Origin: JANMZO01 sp963763135
GTDB lineage: Bacteria > Actinomycetota > Acidimicrobiia > Acidimicrobiales > JANYDT01
Direction: 5' to 3'
DNA length: 64,000 bases
Assembly: GCA_963763135.1 (NCBI GenBank)
Contig: CAVXNJ010000013.1
Span: 1 to 64,000, forward strand
This document shows, one piece after another, positions 1-11,815 of the stretch. Both the position numbers and the translations under genes were made by a program. Under the pieces are notes generated by a model. It worked only from the letters and a program-made list of their open reading frames with translations. It searched no databases and had not been told where the DNA came from. Numbering within the stretch: the first letter of the stretch is position 1; the number at the start of each line of letters is the position of its first letter.

Positions 1-1
1 G

Positions 2-1914
2 CAGGGAAGAAGTAACCATTATAATTTTGACCTTAACCGTGATTGGGCCTGGCAAACACAGGTAGAACCCAGCAACGCATGCAATTATACAACGCCTGGT
101 TGCCTCAAGTGCATGTAGATTATCATGAGCAGGGGTATAATGAACCTTATTATTTTGCCCCGGCCGCAGAACCTTATCACGATGTAATAACGCCCTGGCA
201 AAGAGATTTTCAAACATTGATTGGTAAAAACAATGCCCGTTATTTTGATGCCAACGGATGGTTATTCTTTACCAAAGAAAGGTTCGATTTATTGTACCCT
301 TCTTATGGCGATACTTACCCCATTTATAATGGTGGTATTGGAATGACCTTTGAACAGGGTGGAATAAGGGCAGGTCTGGGTATTAGAACAAGTGATGGCG
401 ATACCCTAACCCTTGTTGACAGGGCACAACACCATTTTACTACGGGTATATCTACCTTAGAAGTGGCTTCAAAAAATGCTGACAAGCTAATTACCGAGTA
501 TAAAAAATTCTTTGATAATAATAGAAATGCAGTTGGATCGGATTATAAAACCTATGTACTTACCGCCGCAGATGCCGGTAAATTACAGGGTGTGGCAGAT
601 TTATTACAGCGCAACGGTATTGAATTCGGTACCGTAAATACTACCAGTTTTAAAGGGTATAATTATTTTACGGGCAAGGAAGAAACCTATAGCGGCGAAG
701 GCTTTCAGCTGGCAATTACCGCCTACCAATCAAAAAGTAAATTGCTGAAAGTGTTGTTTGAACCTAAAACCTATATCAGTGATTCTGCTACTTATGATAT
801 TACTGCCTGGAGCATACCTTATGCATATGGCGTAAAAGCCTATGGGGTAAAAGAGAGGCTGGATATTGCAGCCTATGTTCCGCTTGCTGCTGCTACTGCA
901 GTTAGCACCGAGTATGGGTTATTACTGCCATATAAATCTTTAAATGCAGCAAAAGCACTTAGTTACCTGTTGCAGCACCATGTAAAAGTGCGTTTTAACG
1001 AAAAGCCATTTACCTATAATGGCAAAAATTACGACAGGGGAACGCTTATTGTTTTAAAAACCAGTAATGTACCCAATTGGAAAGAGATTACCAACCAGGC
1101 ATGCAGCCAATACAATATACAGGCTGATGCCATTGCCACCGGCATGGTAGATGCGGGTACCGATTTTGGTTCGCCCGATATTAAATTTGTAAAAGCACCT
1201 AAAGTGGCTTTGCTTACAGGTAATGAGGTATCTCCATATGCAGCCGGTGAAATATGGAACTTTTTTGATCAGTCGCTGCATTATCCTATAACGCAGATTA
1301 TGGCAGATAATTTGGGCAATGCCCTTGCCAACTATGATGTGATCATAATGCCTGATGGTTATTATGGCTCATTCGACGATAAAAACATAGCTACCCAGTT
1401 AAGAAGCTTTTTACAGCGAGGTGGTAAAATTATTGCATTGGAAGGTGGTGTGCAGCAACTTGCCGGTATGGATATGGGCATTACATTAAAAAAATCTGAT
1501 GACGATACCAGTAGTTTAACTGCTGCTGATGCCATGCAAAAAAAATATGCCAACAGGGAAAGAGATGATTTACCCAATGCCATACCCGGTGCCATTTTTA
1601 AGGCGGTGCTCGATAATACGCATCCGTTGGCATTTGGTTACCCCGATTTTTACTATACACTTAAACAGGATGGCAAACTATACGACTATTTAAAAGGTGG
1701 CTGGAATGTAGGTGTACTGCCTGCTGCAGGTTATGTGAGCGGTTTTGTTGGCAGTAAATTAAAGCCAACCATACAAGATGGTTTGGTAATAGGTGCTACC
1801 GAATATGGTAATGGAAATATTGTATTTTTTGCCGACGATATTATTTTCAGAATGTTTTGGGAGAACGGGAAATTACTGTTAAGCAATGCCGTTTTTTTAG
1901 TGGGTATGCGTTAA
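2..1914 (+). CDS. M14-type zinc carboxypeptidase-like protein, 5'-truncated and frameshifted
   Basis: C-terminal part of a Bacteroidetes M14-family peptidase that would be exported and cleave peptides. Frame 2 reads the family motif NFDLNRDWAWQTQ at 20-61. The protein then continues in frame 1 (QQRMQLYNAWLPQVHVDYHE), where DYHE supplies the third zinc-ligand histidine and TFEQGG the candidate catalytic glutamate. The frame change at about 66-68 is explained by one missing A in a short A run, so it is probably a sequencing error. The zinc HxxE motif and signal peptide lie upstream of the window. The last ~400 residues form the C-terminal region usual in Bacteroidetes homologues. GC content and codons differ sharply from everything after 2333. 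Confidence 0.85.
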
Positions 1915-1953
1915 TACTTGTAGTAGCCCGGCAGTAGTTTATTGGGCAACTTT

Positions 1954-2074
1954 ACTTGCGTCGCACACTTGTGCAACAGAATGGATGGCAGCTTTTAAAT
2001 ACAATACATGATTTGTGTTTGGATGTTATAGCAGTTGCACAAAGTATCCAACCGTACAAGTGTGCGACGCAAGT
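1954..2074. repeat. Palindromic intergenic repeat
   Basis: A perfect 19-bp inverted repeat, ACTTGCGTCGCACACTTGT at 1954-1972 and its complement at 2056-2074, encloses 83 bases. A second short match lies inside it (GTGCAAC 1971-1977 with GTTGCAC 2034-2040). It sits between two convergent genes. It could be a REP-like dispersed element or an mRNA 3'-end structure. No gene is seen in 1915-2141. Confidence 0.75.
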
Positions 2075-2141
2075 ACAGCTGATTCGCTGCCTGGTGCCGG
2101 GCATATGATTTTTTGCTTAACTATCTTAAACGGGGGAATTT

Positions 2142-2332
2142 TTAATCATCTACACCCTGTAACACAATTACAATTTCGCCTTTTACGGTTTTGGCTGCAA
2201 AATGATCGTGTACCTGTTGCAGGCTGCCACGAAAGGTTTCTTCAAATAGTTTGGTTAGTTCGCGGCTAACACTACATGGGCGTTCGGCGCCAAAATATTC
2301 AATAAATTCTTTTAACGTTTTTACCAGCCGTA
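2142..2332 (-). CDS. rsmI: RsmI, 16S rRNA (cytidine-1402 2'-O)-methyltransferase, C-terminal fragment
   Basis: RsmI methylates the ribose of C1402 in 16S rRNA using S-adenosylmethionine. Only the last ~62 residues are present. They read RLVKTLKEFIEYFG, then the family signature SRELTKLFEETFRGSL, then GEIVIVLQGVDD and a TAA stop at 2142-2144. The reading frame breaks at about 2330-2333, where Bacteroidetes-type sequence changes abruptly to very GC-rich DNA, so the N-terminal ~170 residues are missing because of the join. Convergent with the peptidase gene. The identification rests on the RELTK/FEE/RG motif order. Confidence 0.85.
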
Positions 2333-2333
2333 C

Positions 2334-2340
<7 letters not shown>
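2326..2340. other. Chimeric junction 1
   Basis: Left of here the DNA is AT-rich Bacteroidetes type with rsmI in frame; right of here it is very GC-rich with a different gene in frame. Both genes run into the join without an end of their own. The apparent stop of the propeller gene (2321-2323) is taken from the Bacteroidetes side. No mobile-element end is visible. Confidence 0.85.
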
Positions 2341-4800
<2,460 letters not shown>

Positions 4801-4832
4801 CGAAGGTTGCATTCCGCGGAGGATACTACGGT

Positions 4833-5557
4833 CTAACCGGCGACCATCTCGGCGACCTGCCGCTCGGAGGCCTTGGGCGAGTCGAGGTACTGCGCGCCGA
4901 AGCCGACGGCGAACGGGTCGGGGAAGATCTCCTCGAGCCCCTGCTCGATCCCGTCGAGGATGGCGTCGGCGACGTCGCGTGGCGAGGCCTTGTCGAAGTC
5001 GAGGCCGCGCGCCATGTCGGTGTCGACCGGGCCCGGGTAGACGCCGACGACGCGCGTTCCCTGGCCGCGCAGCAGCATCCGTGTGCCCTGCGTCAGCGAG
5101 TGCACCGCCGCCTTCGACGCGCTGTAGGTCGGGAACAGCGGGAAGCTGGTCAGCCCGCTGACCGAGGCGACGTTGACGATCGTGCCGCCGGCGAGCGTCG
5201 GGGCCAGCCGCTGGATCAGGTGCAGCGGACCGAAGAAGTTGACCTCCATCTCCGCGCGGGCCTGGGCGTGGATCTCGGCGGCGTGCAGGTCGAAGCCCAG
5301 CGCGACCCCGGCGTTGTTGACCAGCAGGCGCAGGCCGGAGAGCCCGGCGACCGCGCGCTCGATCTGCGCCGGGTCGGTCACGTCGAGCTGCAGCGGAACG
5401 CAGCGCTCGCCCAGCGGCGGGACCGACTCCGGCCGCCGGGCGCCCGCGTGACCCGCGCCGCTCCGCGCTCGAGCAGCCGTTGGGCGATGGCGCGGCCGAT
5501 GCCGCGGTTGGCGCCGGTGACCAGCGCGGTGGTTCCCTCGATCGTCGTCGCCTGCAT
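4833..5557 (-). CDS. Short-chain dehydrogenase/reductase, frameshifted near the N terminus
   Basis: NAD(P)-dependent oxidoreductase of the classical SDR family; substrate unknown. The start ATG at 5557 follows a good AGGAG site and encodes the Rossmann motif TGANRGIGRA. After a frame change between about 5460 and 5380 the rest is intact: NNAG, NVASVSG with the catalytic serine, and YSASK with the catalytic tyrosine and lysine, followed by PGPVDTDMA. The stop is at 4833. Total length would be ~240 residues, normal for the family. It lies just upstream of the kinase gene on the same strand. The shift matches the indel-rich state of this segment and is not evidence of a pseudogene. Confidence 0.85.
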
Positions 5558-5584
5558 GCCGCTCCTCCGTTCAGGGAGGGCATC

Positions 5585-5825
5585 TTAGCGGCTGGCGTGG
5601 CCCGCCGGGGCGCGGGCGATGCCCATCGCAAGGAGCACGCTCTCCATCTGCTCCCAGCGCTGCTCGAGCGTGCCGGTGTAGCCGATCGACATCCGCACCA
5701 GTCCCGGCGAGATGCCGACGCGCTCGCGGTGCTCGTCGGGCATCTCGCTCGGCGGTCGAGCTGCCCGAGCAGGACATCAGCGTGTCGAAGTAGCCCAGGC
5801 TGACGGCCATGAAGCCGAAGCGGCG
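5585..5825 (-). CDS. Cys/Met-metabolism PLP-dependent enzyme, C-terminal fragment
   Basis: Only the last ~80 residues of a cystathionine gamma-synthase / methionine gamma-lyase type enzyme remain. The visible parts are FGFMAVSLGYFDTLMS, then after a frame change near 5755 the family C-terminal segment ISPGLVRMSIGYTGTLEQ. The stop is at 5585-5587. The PLP lysine region is missing because the gene is cut by the join at about 5825. The exact reaction (elimination or replacement) cannot be told from this end of the protein. Confidence 0.75.
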
Positions 5826-5838
5826 ACCGGGTCAGCCA
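5818..5838. other. Chimeric junction 2
   Basis: A PLP-enzyme reading frame (left) and a TadB-like reading frame (right) are both interrupted here. To the right, the TadB-like protein reads sensibly as far as LVDFGDAMADPV and then turns into a frame that antisense-overlaps the PLP gene. Indel density drops sharply to the right. It is best explained as a join of two contigs. Confidence 0.8.
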
Positions 5839-6313
5839 TTGCGTCACCGAAGTCCACCAACGCGGACCGGATGCCACGGGTTTCGGTGTTCAACCGAAGC
5901 CGTTGCACGTCATGAGCGATCGCTGAGTGTGCGACCAGATCGGCGGAGTCAATCACGGCTTCTTCGATACCGGACGCGGAACGAAGCGAGTCTCGGATGA
6001 TCTCGATCCAGTGCGCGAGCGCACGGACTCGTTCGTGCTCGCGTTCCGCTGCACGACGGGCCGCGACCTGTGCCGGAATGTAGAACGTGGCGACCGCTGC
6101 CGCGGCACCAAGGGCAACCCAGTTCGTTACCACCGACACCACTGCGAACACCACGATCGTGACCGCGACTCGTCGTAGTTCGGCTTGCGGGAGGCCACGT
6201 GCCGGGCCCCGGACCGTGCGCACGGGAGGGGGTGTGAACCCGACCACAATTAACATGACACCAGTGGCGGCCATGATGCCCAGCAACGCGCCCATCAGGT
6301 TCGCCGGGATCAT
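5830..6313 (-). CDS. TadB-like membrane protein (type II secretion F family), C-terminally truncated
   Basis: Inner-membrane platform protein of a Tad/type IV pilus-like apparatus. The start ATG at 6313 overlaps the TadA stop by 4 bases (ATGA). There are two hydrophobic helices near the N terminus (residues ~5-25 and ~48-75), then a charged region typical of the cytoplasmic part preceding the T2SSF domain (REHERVRALAHWIEIIRDSL). The rest is lost at the join. Assignment rests mainly on its position after TadA and on the helix pattern. Confidence 0.65.
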
Positions 6314-7704
6314 CGGCGCACCCCACCAAACTGAACCCCACCGAGTTGTGCGATTGGGAAGCCGTAGTCGGCGAGCAGGACGCGGTGCATCTCGCTCAAC
6401 GCGCCCGTCGGGACAAGGGTCTTCGAGGTCGGGTCAAACCGGAACACTTCGTTCGACGCGAAATTCTCACCGTCACGGCCCGCGGTTTCACGAATCGAGA
6501 CCACACGACGTTCGCCGCCCCGCAGCACCGCGACGTGGAACACGAAATGCACGGCCTGGGCGATCATGTCGGTAAGCATCAACGGTGACGCTTGCGGATA
6601 GGACTTGTACAGCAACGTACGAAGCCGCTCGAGCGCCTGGCCCGGCATGGAATGCACTGTGCACATACTTCCGTCATTGCCTTGTCCCATGGCCGAAATC
6701 ATGGATTCACACTCAACACCCCTGGTCTCACCAACAATCACTCGGTCCGGGCCGAGACGCAACGCGTGCTTCGCAAGATCGGCCATCGAGATCTCGCCGA
6801 CCCCCTCACTGTTTGCCTGACGGGCTTCGAGACTCACCACATCGGGGTGGCGTTCCGAGCGAAGGTTCAACTCCGCAGCGTCTTCGATCGTGACGATGCG
6901 TTCGGGCTGCGGGATCTCCTCACACAACGCCGTCAACAGCGTGGTCTTGCCGCCACCCGTCGGGCCCGACACGACAATGTTGCGACGCGACAAAACGCAC
7001 GCCCGCATGAACTCACACGCCAACGGTGTGAACGACCCCGCCGCACACAAGGCGTCCAACGACAAGCTCTTGAGCGTCTGGCGACGGATCGCCAACGACA
7101 ACATGTCCGACACACCAACGTTCGCGGTGAGCCGCTCCCCCGTCGGCAGCCGCATCGACAACAACGGTGTCGACGCGTTGAACTGCCGTGCCGTGCGACC
7201 ACCCGTTGACGCGATCCGTTGAATCAACTCCATGACCGCTTCTTCACTCCGTGCGATCTGACCGACGTACTGCTTCTGCCCGTCCAACGTTCGGATCCAC
7301 GCGTGAACACCATGCACATACAGGTCGGTCCAGTCACGCCGGTCCATGTACACCTGCAAGCCACCCAAATCGAAGATCTTGGCGACAACCTCACGGCGCA
7401 ACAGATTCGCCGCTTCCACCGGCATCGGTTCACGCTGACGCGCAATCCTCGCCTGATCGATCCGTGCAAGCTCATCACGCGTCAACTTCACAACATAAGC
7501 ACGCTTAGCTTCCGACGGGATGGACGAGCCCGAGGAGCGTTGCTGTTCCGTCACCCATGACACCATCTGCTGCGACACACGATCCGCGAGCTGATCAACC
7601 AGATCCCGATCCACCACCCGCGGATCCGACCTGCGTGCACCCGACCCTCGTCCATCGGACTCTTGTCCGTTCAGTGTGGGTGGTAGCGATCCGTTGACGT
7701 TCAT
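6310..7704 (-). CDS. tadA: TadA/CpaF-family secretion ATPase
   Basis: Hexameric ATPase that powers a Tad pilus or related secretion machine. It has 464 residues: an N-terminal helical region (1-100), the CpaF N domain (DLYVHGVHAWIRTLDG), Walker A GPTGGGKTT (about 246-254), the Asp box region VTIEDAAEL, and Walker B-like RVIVGETRG (about 317-325), followed by the His box VHSMPGQALERL. The gene overlaps its neighbours on both sides by 4 bases, so the Tad-like genes are translationally coupled. Length and motif set are normal for CpaF/TadA. Confidence 0.95.
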   Translation of the reverse strand: MNVNGSLPPTLNGQESDGRGSGARRSDPRVVDRDLVDQLADRVSQQMVSWVTEQQRSSGSSIPSEAKRAYVVKLTRDELARIDQARIARQREPMPVEAANLLRREVVAKIFDLGGLQVYMDRRDWTDLYVHGVHAWIRTLDGQKQYVGQIARSEEAVMELIQRIASTGGRTARQFNASTPLLSMRLPTGERLTANVGVSDMLSLAIRRQTLKSLSLDALCAAGSFTPLACEFMRACVLSRRNIVVSGPTGGGKTTLLTALCEEIPQPERIVTIEDAAELNLRSERHPDVVSLEARQANSEGVGEISMADLAKHALRLGPDRVIVGETRGVECESMISAMGQGNDGSMCTVHSMPGQALERLRTLLYKSYPQASPLMLTDMIAQAVHFVFHVAVLRGGERRVVSIRETAGRDGENFASNEVFRFDPTSKTLVPTGALSEMHRVLLADYGFPIAQLGGVQFGGVRR

Positions 7705-8402
7705 GAACCGATCACCTCGTCCACTGCGCTGTATGCCACACGTCCCGCGATCTCACGTGTGATCCGGTTGAACGCCCGATCGAACCGCTTCGACCTGCCC
7801 GTCGAAACCAGTCGCTGGATCGCAATCGAATCAAACGGCACCACCCCGTCGAGCACCGTCACCCCAAGAAACTCGGCGATCTCGGTGCGGGAGTGGGGCT
7901 GGTCACCCACCAACACCACGTTCACCCGGCAACCGAGATGCACCAACACGTCACACTCACGCCCCAACGCAGCAATATCTGCCGTGAACGGTCGAGCGAC
8001 CACCACAACCAGATCAGCTACACGACACAACCCCGTCACGCCATCGTGAACACGACCGGCATCCAACACCACATCAAGGTTGGTTGGGAACCCGTGCAGC
8101 CGCGGTTCAAGCACCGACACGGCGTTCGCCGTGTCGCGGCCTGGTGAGGCACACACCACCACACCGTGCTCACCAATCCGGTGGCCATGTCGTTCGAACA
8201 AATCCCACCCGAGTTCGTCGCGACTCGCCGCCAACGACATCAGACCCGGATCGTGCGACAGCCCATGAGTGAACGCCCACGAACCACCACTGACATCGAC
8301 CTCCAAACCCACCACCGGACGCGGGTAACGAGCAACCAGCTCATACGCGAGCGTCGACACACCAGGCGCACCTTTCGCCGAGGTAACCACGACCATGCTC
8401 AT
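7701..8402 (-). CDS. TadZ/MinD-like P-loop ATPase of the Tad cluster
   Basis: A ParA/MinD-superfamily protein of 233 residues. The deviant Walker A is SAKGAPGVST (residues 8-17), where the usual glycine is replaced by proline; later segments GLEVDVSGG and VVLDAGRVHDG correspond to the switch regions. In Tad loci such proteins (TadZ/CpaE) position the pilus apparatus at the cell pole. It lies directly before tadA with a 4-base overlap, which supports this role over plasmid partition. The start could be the ATG at 8402 or the one two codons later. Confidence 0.8.
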   Translation of the reverse strand: MSMVVVTSAKGAPGVSTLAYELVARYPRPVVGLEVDVSGGSWAFTHGLSHDPGLMSLAASRDELGWDLFERHGHRIGEHGVVVCASPGRDTANAVSVLEPRLHGFPTNLDVVLDAGRVHDGVTGLCRVADLVVVVARPFTADIAALGRECDVLVHLGCRVNVVLVGDQPHSRTEIAEFLGVTVLDGVVPFDSIAIQRLVSTGRSKRFDRAFNRITREIAGRVAYSAVDEVIGS

Positions 8403-8426
8403 TGCGCCACGACCCCGCTCATCGCG

Positions 8427-9230
8427 CTACGACCCCTGCCCGGTCGAGGGCTCCTGCGAAGACGATGGTTCCTGCGACAACGGCGCGCCAGCGGTCTGAG
8501 CCGCCGTCGCAGGATCGGCAGCGTCTGGGTTGTCCGACCAGATCGGACCGCCATCAACCAGACCAAGCCGGATCGAGTGTCGAGCAGCGCCCTGGGCCAC
8601 CACCGTCTCCTCCGCAGTGCGCACCACCAGGTTCAAGATCCGCCGGCCCGACCCCAACGCCTGCGCCTGCTGCGATGTCCCTCCCCCACCGATCGACCAC
8701 ACCGAACCAATCGCAATCACCCCACCCGGGTCATCACCCGTCCGGTCAAGCGGCGTCGCCAACACATGCACCCGATCGCCATACCGCAACTCCGAAGGCG
8801 CCTCACCCGGCTCCAACACCATTGCCACCAACGAGAACCCCGCCGGTGGTTGTGTCGCACCAGCCAGGGATTCGACCAGCACCAACGAGTTCGCCACGAT
8901 CGGCGTATTCGTCACCTTCCCAACCAACTGACCAAGTTTGTTCGACGGGATCCCGACCAACTTCACATCCGCAGGGATCCGCTCCGAACGCAACATGTCA
9001 CGCGTCAAGGTCGACCCAGCCGGGATATTCCGCGCTGCCACCACCAACGACCGCTGCTTCCCCTGCGCACCAAGCGCGAGTGAACCAAGAAGCGCAGCAA
9101 AGACCGTCAACAACACCCCCGACCCGATAAACCACGGACGACGCGTCGCCCCAGCGATCGACGACGTCGGCCGATCACGAACAACGCGTGCGTCTTCATC
9201 GGGCGCCTTACGCGTCAGCAACGATGTCAT
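8427..9230 (-). CDS. SAF-domain protein, CpaB/RcpC-like
   Basis: Probable periplasmic or cell-wall component of the Tad machine. I chose the ATG at 9230 because it overlaps the upstream stop (ATGA). There is an N-terminal transmembrane helix (FIGSGVLLTVFAALLGSLAL), then an SAF domain with the typical VVAARNIPAGSTLTRDML, then a beta-rich region and a low-complexity Ser/Gln/Pro tail. CpaB/RcpC homologues share the helix-SAF order. It lies two genes before tadA and is followed by 24 untranslated bases. Confidence 0.75.
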   Translation of the reverse strand: MTSLLTRKAPDEDARVVRDRPTSSIAGATRRPWFIGSGVLLTVFAALLGSLALGAQGKQRSLVVAARNIPAGSTLTRDMLRSERIPADVKLVGIPSNKLGQLVGKVTNTPIVANSLVLVESLAGATQPPAGFSLVAMVLEPGEAPSELRYGDRVHVLATPLDRTGDDPGGVIAIGSVWSIGGGGTSQQAQALGSGRRILNLVVRTAEETVVAQGAARHSIRLGLVDGGPIWSDNPDAADPATAAQTAGAPLSQEPSSSQEPSTGQGS

Positions 9231-10129
9231 CTGAACTGACACTCCTCCGGGCTCGCACCCCGACACGTCGGGATGACCTGAATCTCCCGAACCTCAACCG
9301 GAATGATCGGAGAGACCGACTCCCGGTTCTCAAACGGGCCATCCTGTGGCCGCCCCTCGATCGTCACGTTCAACACCCGCCACTCCACACGAGCGAACGC
9401 CTGATACCGCTGACCGGGCTGACTCCGAGACGAAACGTAGTACACGTGCCAACACGTCGTCGACTGCACGTTATGAGCCTCGCCAGGGTCATATGCGCGC
9501 GTAACATCGGACCCTTCGCACTCCTGCGCGCCCGATCCCTCAATGCCCGGATCGAAGATCAACTTCACCGGTGCCAAAGTCGCCGAGCCAATCACCCGGC
9601 CACTACGTCGCCCGTTCTCCACAACCTCGACCGGCGCCGTTACCGTCGACTGCGTCGCAGGGTCCAACCACCAATACATCGCCCGCTGCGTATACGCCAA
9701 CGGCTGCGGCGTACGCGAATCAAACGACAACACCGGAGCAGGCGCGAACACCTCCGACACCTCTTCCCCATCCGGTGTGGAATCAGCAACCTGGAACGGC
9801 TGCCCCACCCCCGTACCCGCGTTATACCCCGAACACCGCCGCCACTTCTGCGGCACCCGAACCGTCGTCGCCTTACCGTCAGCATCCAACGGACCCGGCA
9901 CATCGACCATCACCGTCCACGTCGTGCAATGACGCACCACCTTGTACTGCACGTTCGTCCCCGGACGACCCCGGTTGAACCGAAACCCCGACCGTCCGAC
10001 CGTCTTGTGCTCCCACTTGCTGCGTGATGGATCCTTGCCAGGCGGCCGACCGGCGGCGAGGACCGAAGACGGGTAAGCACTGGCCAGGATCGCCACCGCC
10101 ACGAGGACTACACCTTGCCATCGGCGCAT
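9227..10129 (-). CDS. Secreted protein of unknown function in the Tad-like operon
   Basis: A 300-residue protein with a clear signal peptide (MRRWQGVVLVAVAILASAYPSSVLAAG, cut after ALA). The mature part is beta-rich, with cysteines (HCTTW, WRRCSGY, STTCWH, PTCRG, EECQF) that could form disulfides outside the cell. I do not recognise a domain. It overlaps the SAF gene by 4 bases and the gene before it by 22, so it belongs to the same operon and may be a pilus assembly or surface factor. Confidence 0.75.
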   Translation of the reverse strand: MRRWQGVVLVAVAILASAYPSSVLAAGRPPGKDPSRSKWEHKTVGRSGFRFNRGRPGTNVQYKVVRHCTTWTVMVDVPGPLDADGKATTVRVPQKWRRCSGYNAGTGVGQPFQVADSTPDGEEVSEVFAPAPVLSFDSRTPQPLAYTQRAMYWWLDPATQSTVTAPVEVVENGRRSGRVIGSATLAPVKLIFDPGIEGSGAQECEGSDVTRAYDPGEAHNVQSTTCWHVYYVSSRSQPGQRYQAFARVEWRVLNVTIEGRPQDGPFENRESVSPIIPVEVREIQVIPTCRGASPEECQFR

Positions 10130-10737
10130 GTGGACTTACCTTCTGTGTCCTGCATGATGTAGTCGGCTGAGAGGAGCCATCCCCTTTTCCCGGCATACTG
10201 AAACTCGAGGCGGGAGTCATTCGCCGTTGAACTGTCACTGTTCGGGATGACTGCGCCAGCCTTGTCAACAGTCGGTGCCGCAGACTCGTACTGGCACACT
10301 CGAACGACCGCTGCGGTCCTGCTGAGTTCGATGACGCGAAAGTCGAACGCCTTCATTTCCTCGCGTTTGCCAGTCCAGTGATCGCCAACCCGAAAGCCGT
10401 CGTAGAAGTCGAGCCAATACGAAAGCGCGTCACCAGCTGCCACTTTCGCCAATTCGCTCCTGTACGGTCGGGCGTCCTGCAGCAGTGCGTACCTGACATC
10501 TATGAAGTGGTCGTACGCCGCCCGGACGGCCCGGTCGCTGATTGGGTTGATGGTCGTGGTGGTGACGCGTGTTGTGGCGACGCGTGTCGTGGGAGGGAGC
10601 GTGCTTGACGGTCGCTTGGGGACGGTCTTGGCCGGGACTTTCTTCTTTGTCGTTTTGGTGGTTGTAGCGCCCGCCTGGACGCTTGTCCCGGTGATCGAAA
10701 GCACAACAGCAACTGCCGCTATTTGGGCGATTTTCAT
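10108..10737 (-). CDS. Secreted Thr-rich protein with a C-terminal globular domain, first gene of the Tad-like operon
   Basis: 209 residues: signal peptide (MKIAQIAAVAVVLSITGTSVQAG), a threonine/lysine/proline-rich spacer (residues ~25-65), then a compact domain containing YDHFIDVRYALLQDARPY and WLDFYDGFRVGDHW, with two cysteines. The length and helix-then-strand order would suit an NTF2-like fold, but that is a guess. It overlaps the next gene by 22 bases. The upstream 150 bases have no gene and hold an inverted repeat. Confidence 0.7.
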   Translation of the reverse strand: MKIAQIAAVAVVLSITGTSVQAGATTTKTTKKKVPAKTVPKRPSSTLPPTTRVATTRVTTTTINPISDRAVRAAYDHFIDVRYALLQDARPYRSELAKVAAGDALSYWLDFYDGFRVGDHWTGKREEMKAFDFRVIELSRTAAVVRVCQYESAAPTVDKAGAVIPNSDSSTANDSRLEFQYAGKRGWLLSADYIMQDTEGKSTCADGKV

Positions 10738-10813
10738 CGGGTGCTCCGTTCGTTCGGGTTGGTACCAGTGAACGCGTCAGACATGTGGAGCACGTTGAGG
10801 GGCCGCCGCGCGC

Positions 10814-10842
10814 TTGAAACCGCTGAATAGAAAACGGTTCAA
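10814..10842. promoter_or_regulatory. Imperfect inverted repeat between regulator and Tad-like operon
   Basis: TTGAAACCG (814-822) and CGGTTCAA (835-842) face each other across 12 bases, with one bulged A. The site lies between the end of the HTH regulator gene and the start of the secreted-protein operon. Operator or terminator are both possible. Confidence 0.35.
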
Positions 10843-10888
10843 TAGTCACACCCCCACCTTGAATTCGCCGACATAAGTGAGGGTAGCG

Positions 10889-11776
10889 TCACTGTGTGTG
10901 GTTTGAAAAGGCCTCGCGAAGGATTTCTACGTCTAGGTCGAGGAGCTCGGCGAGCTGGGCTTCGAGGTGGCCCGGGAGTGGGCGGTCGCCGGTTTCGAGT
11001 CGGTAGAGCTCGGCGACGGTGAGGTTGAGCTGTGGGGCGAGTTCGGTGCGTTCGAAGCCGGCGGCTTGGCGTAGGGCTGCTGGGTGCAGGTTGGTGCCGT
11101 AGAAGTGCTCGAGGCGGGCGGCCTGGTTCGGCCAGGGGTAGGCGGTTGAGAGCCGGAGCGCTTGCCGGGGGTTGAGCAAGAATCTGCCGTCCTCGATCCA
11201 CGGGAGCATGATCGGGTCGAGGCCGATGAGGTGGGTGATGAGGTTTGGGTGGCCCGGATCGTCGGGCGCCGGATGGAAATGGTCGACGGCCGCTTGTATC
11301 TGTCCGGTTCGCCAGCGAAGGACGACTTCGGTTCCCTCGCGATGTCGGAAGAATGGTGTTGTCCAGTACGGGTCTTGGGCGAAGCGGACGAGTTGTTCGG
11401 CGAGGAACGGCAGAACCGCGGTCATTCGTTCGGCCGCTTCGAGGGGAAGCGGTACTTGGTACGACTCGATTCGACGTAGCCGCTGGTACGAGATGCCGGC
11501 CACTTCGGCCATCTCGAGTCGGCCGTAGCCGTATTCCTGCCTGACTGCGGCGAGCGTGATCGGCGTGTCGGGTTCGAGTAGGGCTGAAGTGCGGACCCTC
11601 AGCGCCGAAGCGATCCGGGCAAGTCGGGCGGGTGAGAGCCCGACGGTGCCTTTCTCGAGGCGCACCACGCCGGCTTTGGAGAGGGCGGCGAGGTTCGCAA
11701 GTTCGGTCTGGGTGAGTCCCAGCTGCCGTCGCAGAAGCGTCAGCGCTGAAGGGCTGAACGCTGCAACGGTCTCCAC
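10889..11776 (-). CDS. XRE-family HTH regulator with additional HTH-like segments
   Basis: 295 residues from a GTG start. The N terminus is a classical Cro/C1 HTH (LRRQLGLTQTELANLAALSKAGVVRLEKG, residues ~15-43). A second HTH-like stretch follows (YGRLEMAEVAGISYQRLRRIE, ~85-110), and a third near the C terminus (FERTELAPQLNLTVAELYRLETGDRPLPGHLEAQLAELL). Three XRE-like units in one chain is uncommon. It is probably a local repressor; targets cannot be read from the sequence. Neighbours are the Tad-like operon downstream and a small gene upstream. Confidence 0.8.
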   Translation of the reverse strand: METVAAFSPSALTLLRRQLGLTQTELANLAALSKAGVVRLEKGTVGLSPARLARIASALRVRTSALLEPDTPITLAAVRQEYGYGRLEMAEVAGISYQRLRRIESYQVPLPLEAAERMTAVLPFLAEQLVRFAQDPYWTTPFFRHREGTEVVLRWRTGQIQAAVDHFHPAPDDPGHPNLITHLIGLDPIMLPWIEDGRFLLNPRQALRLSTAYPWPNQAARLEHFYGTNLHPAALRQAAGFERTELAPQLNLTVAELYRLETGDRPLPGHLEAQLAELLDLDVEILREAFSNHTQ

Positions 11777-11815
11777 GGCTATCCCAGTTTGCCGAACGGA
11801 GCCGTAGAACGCACG

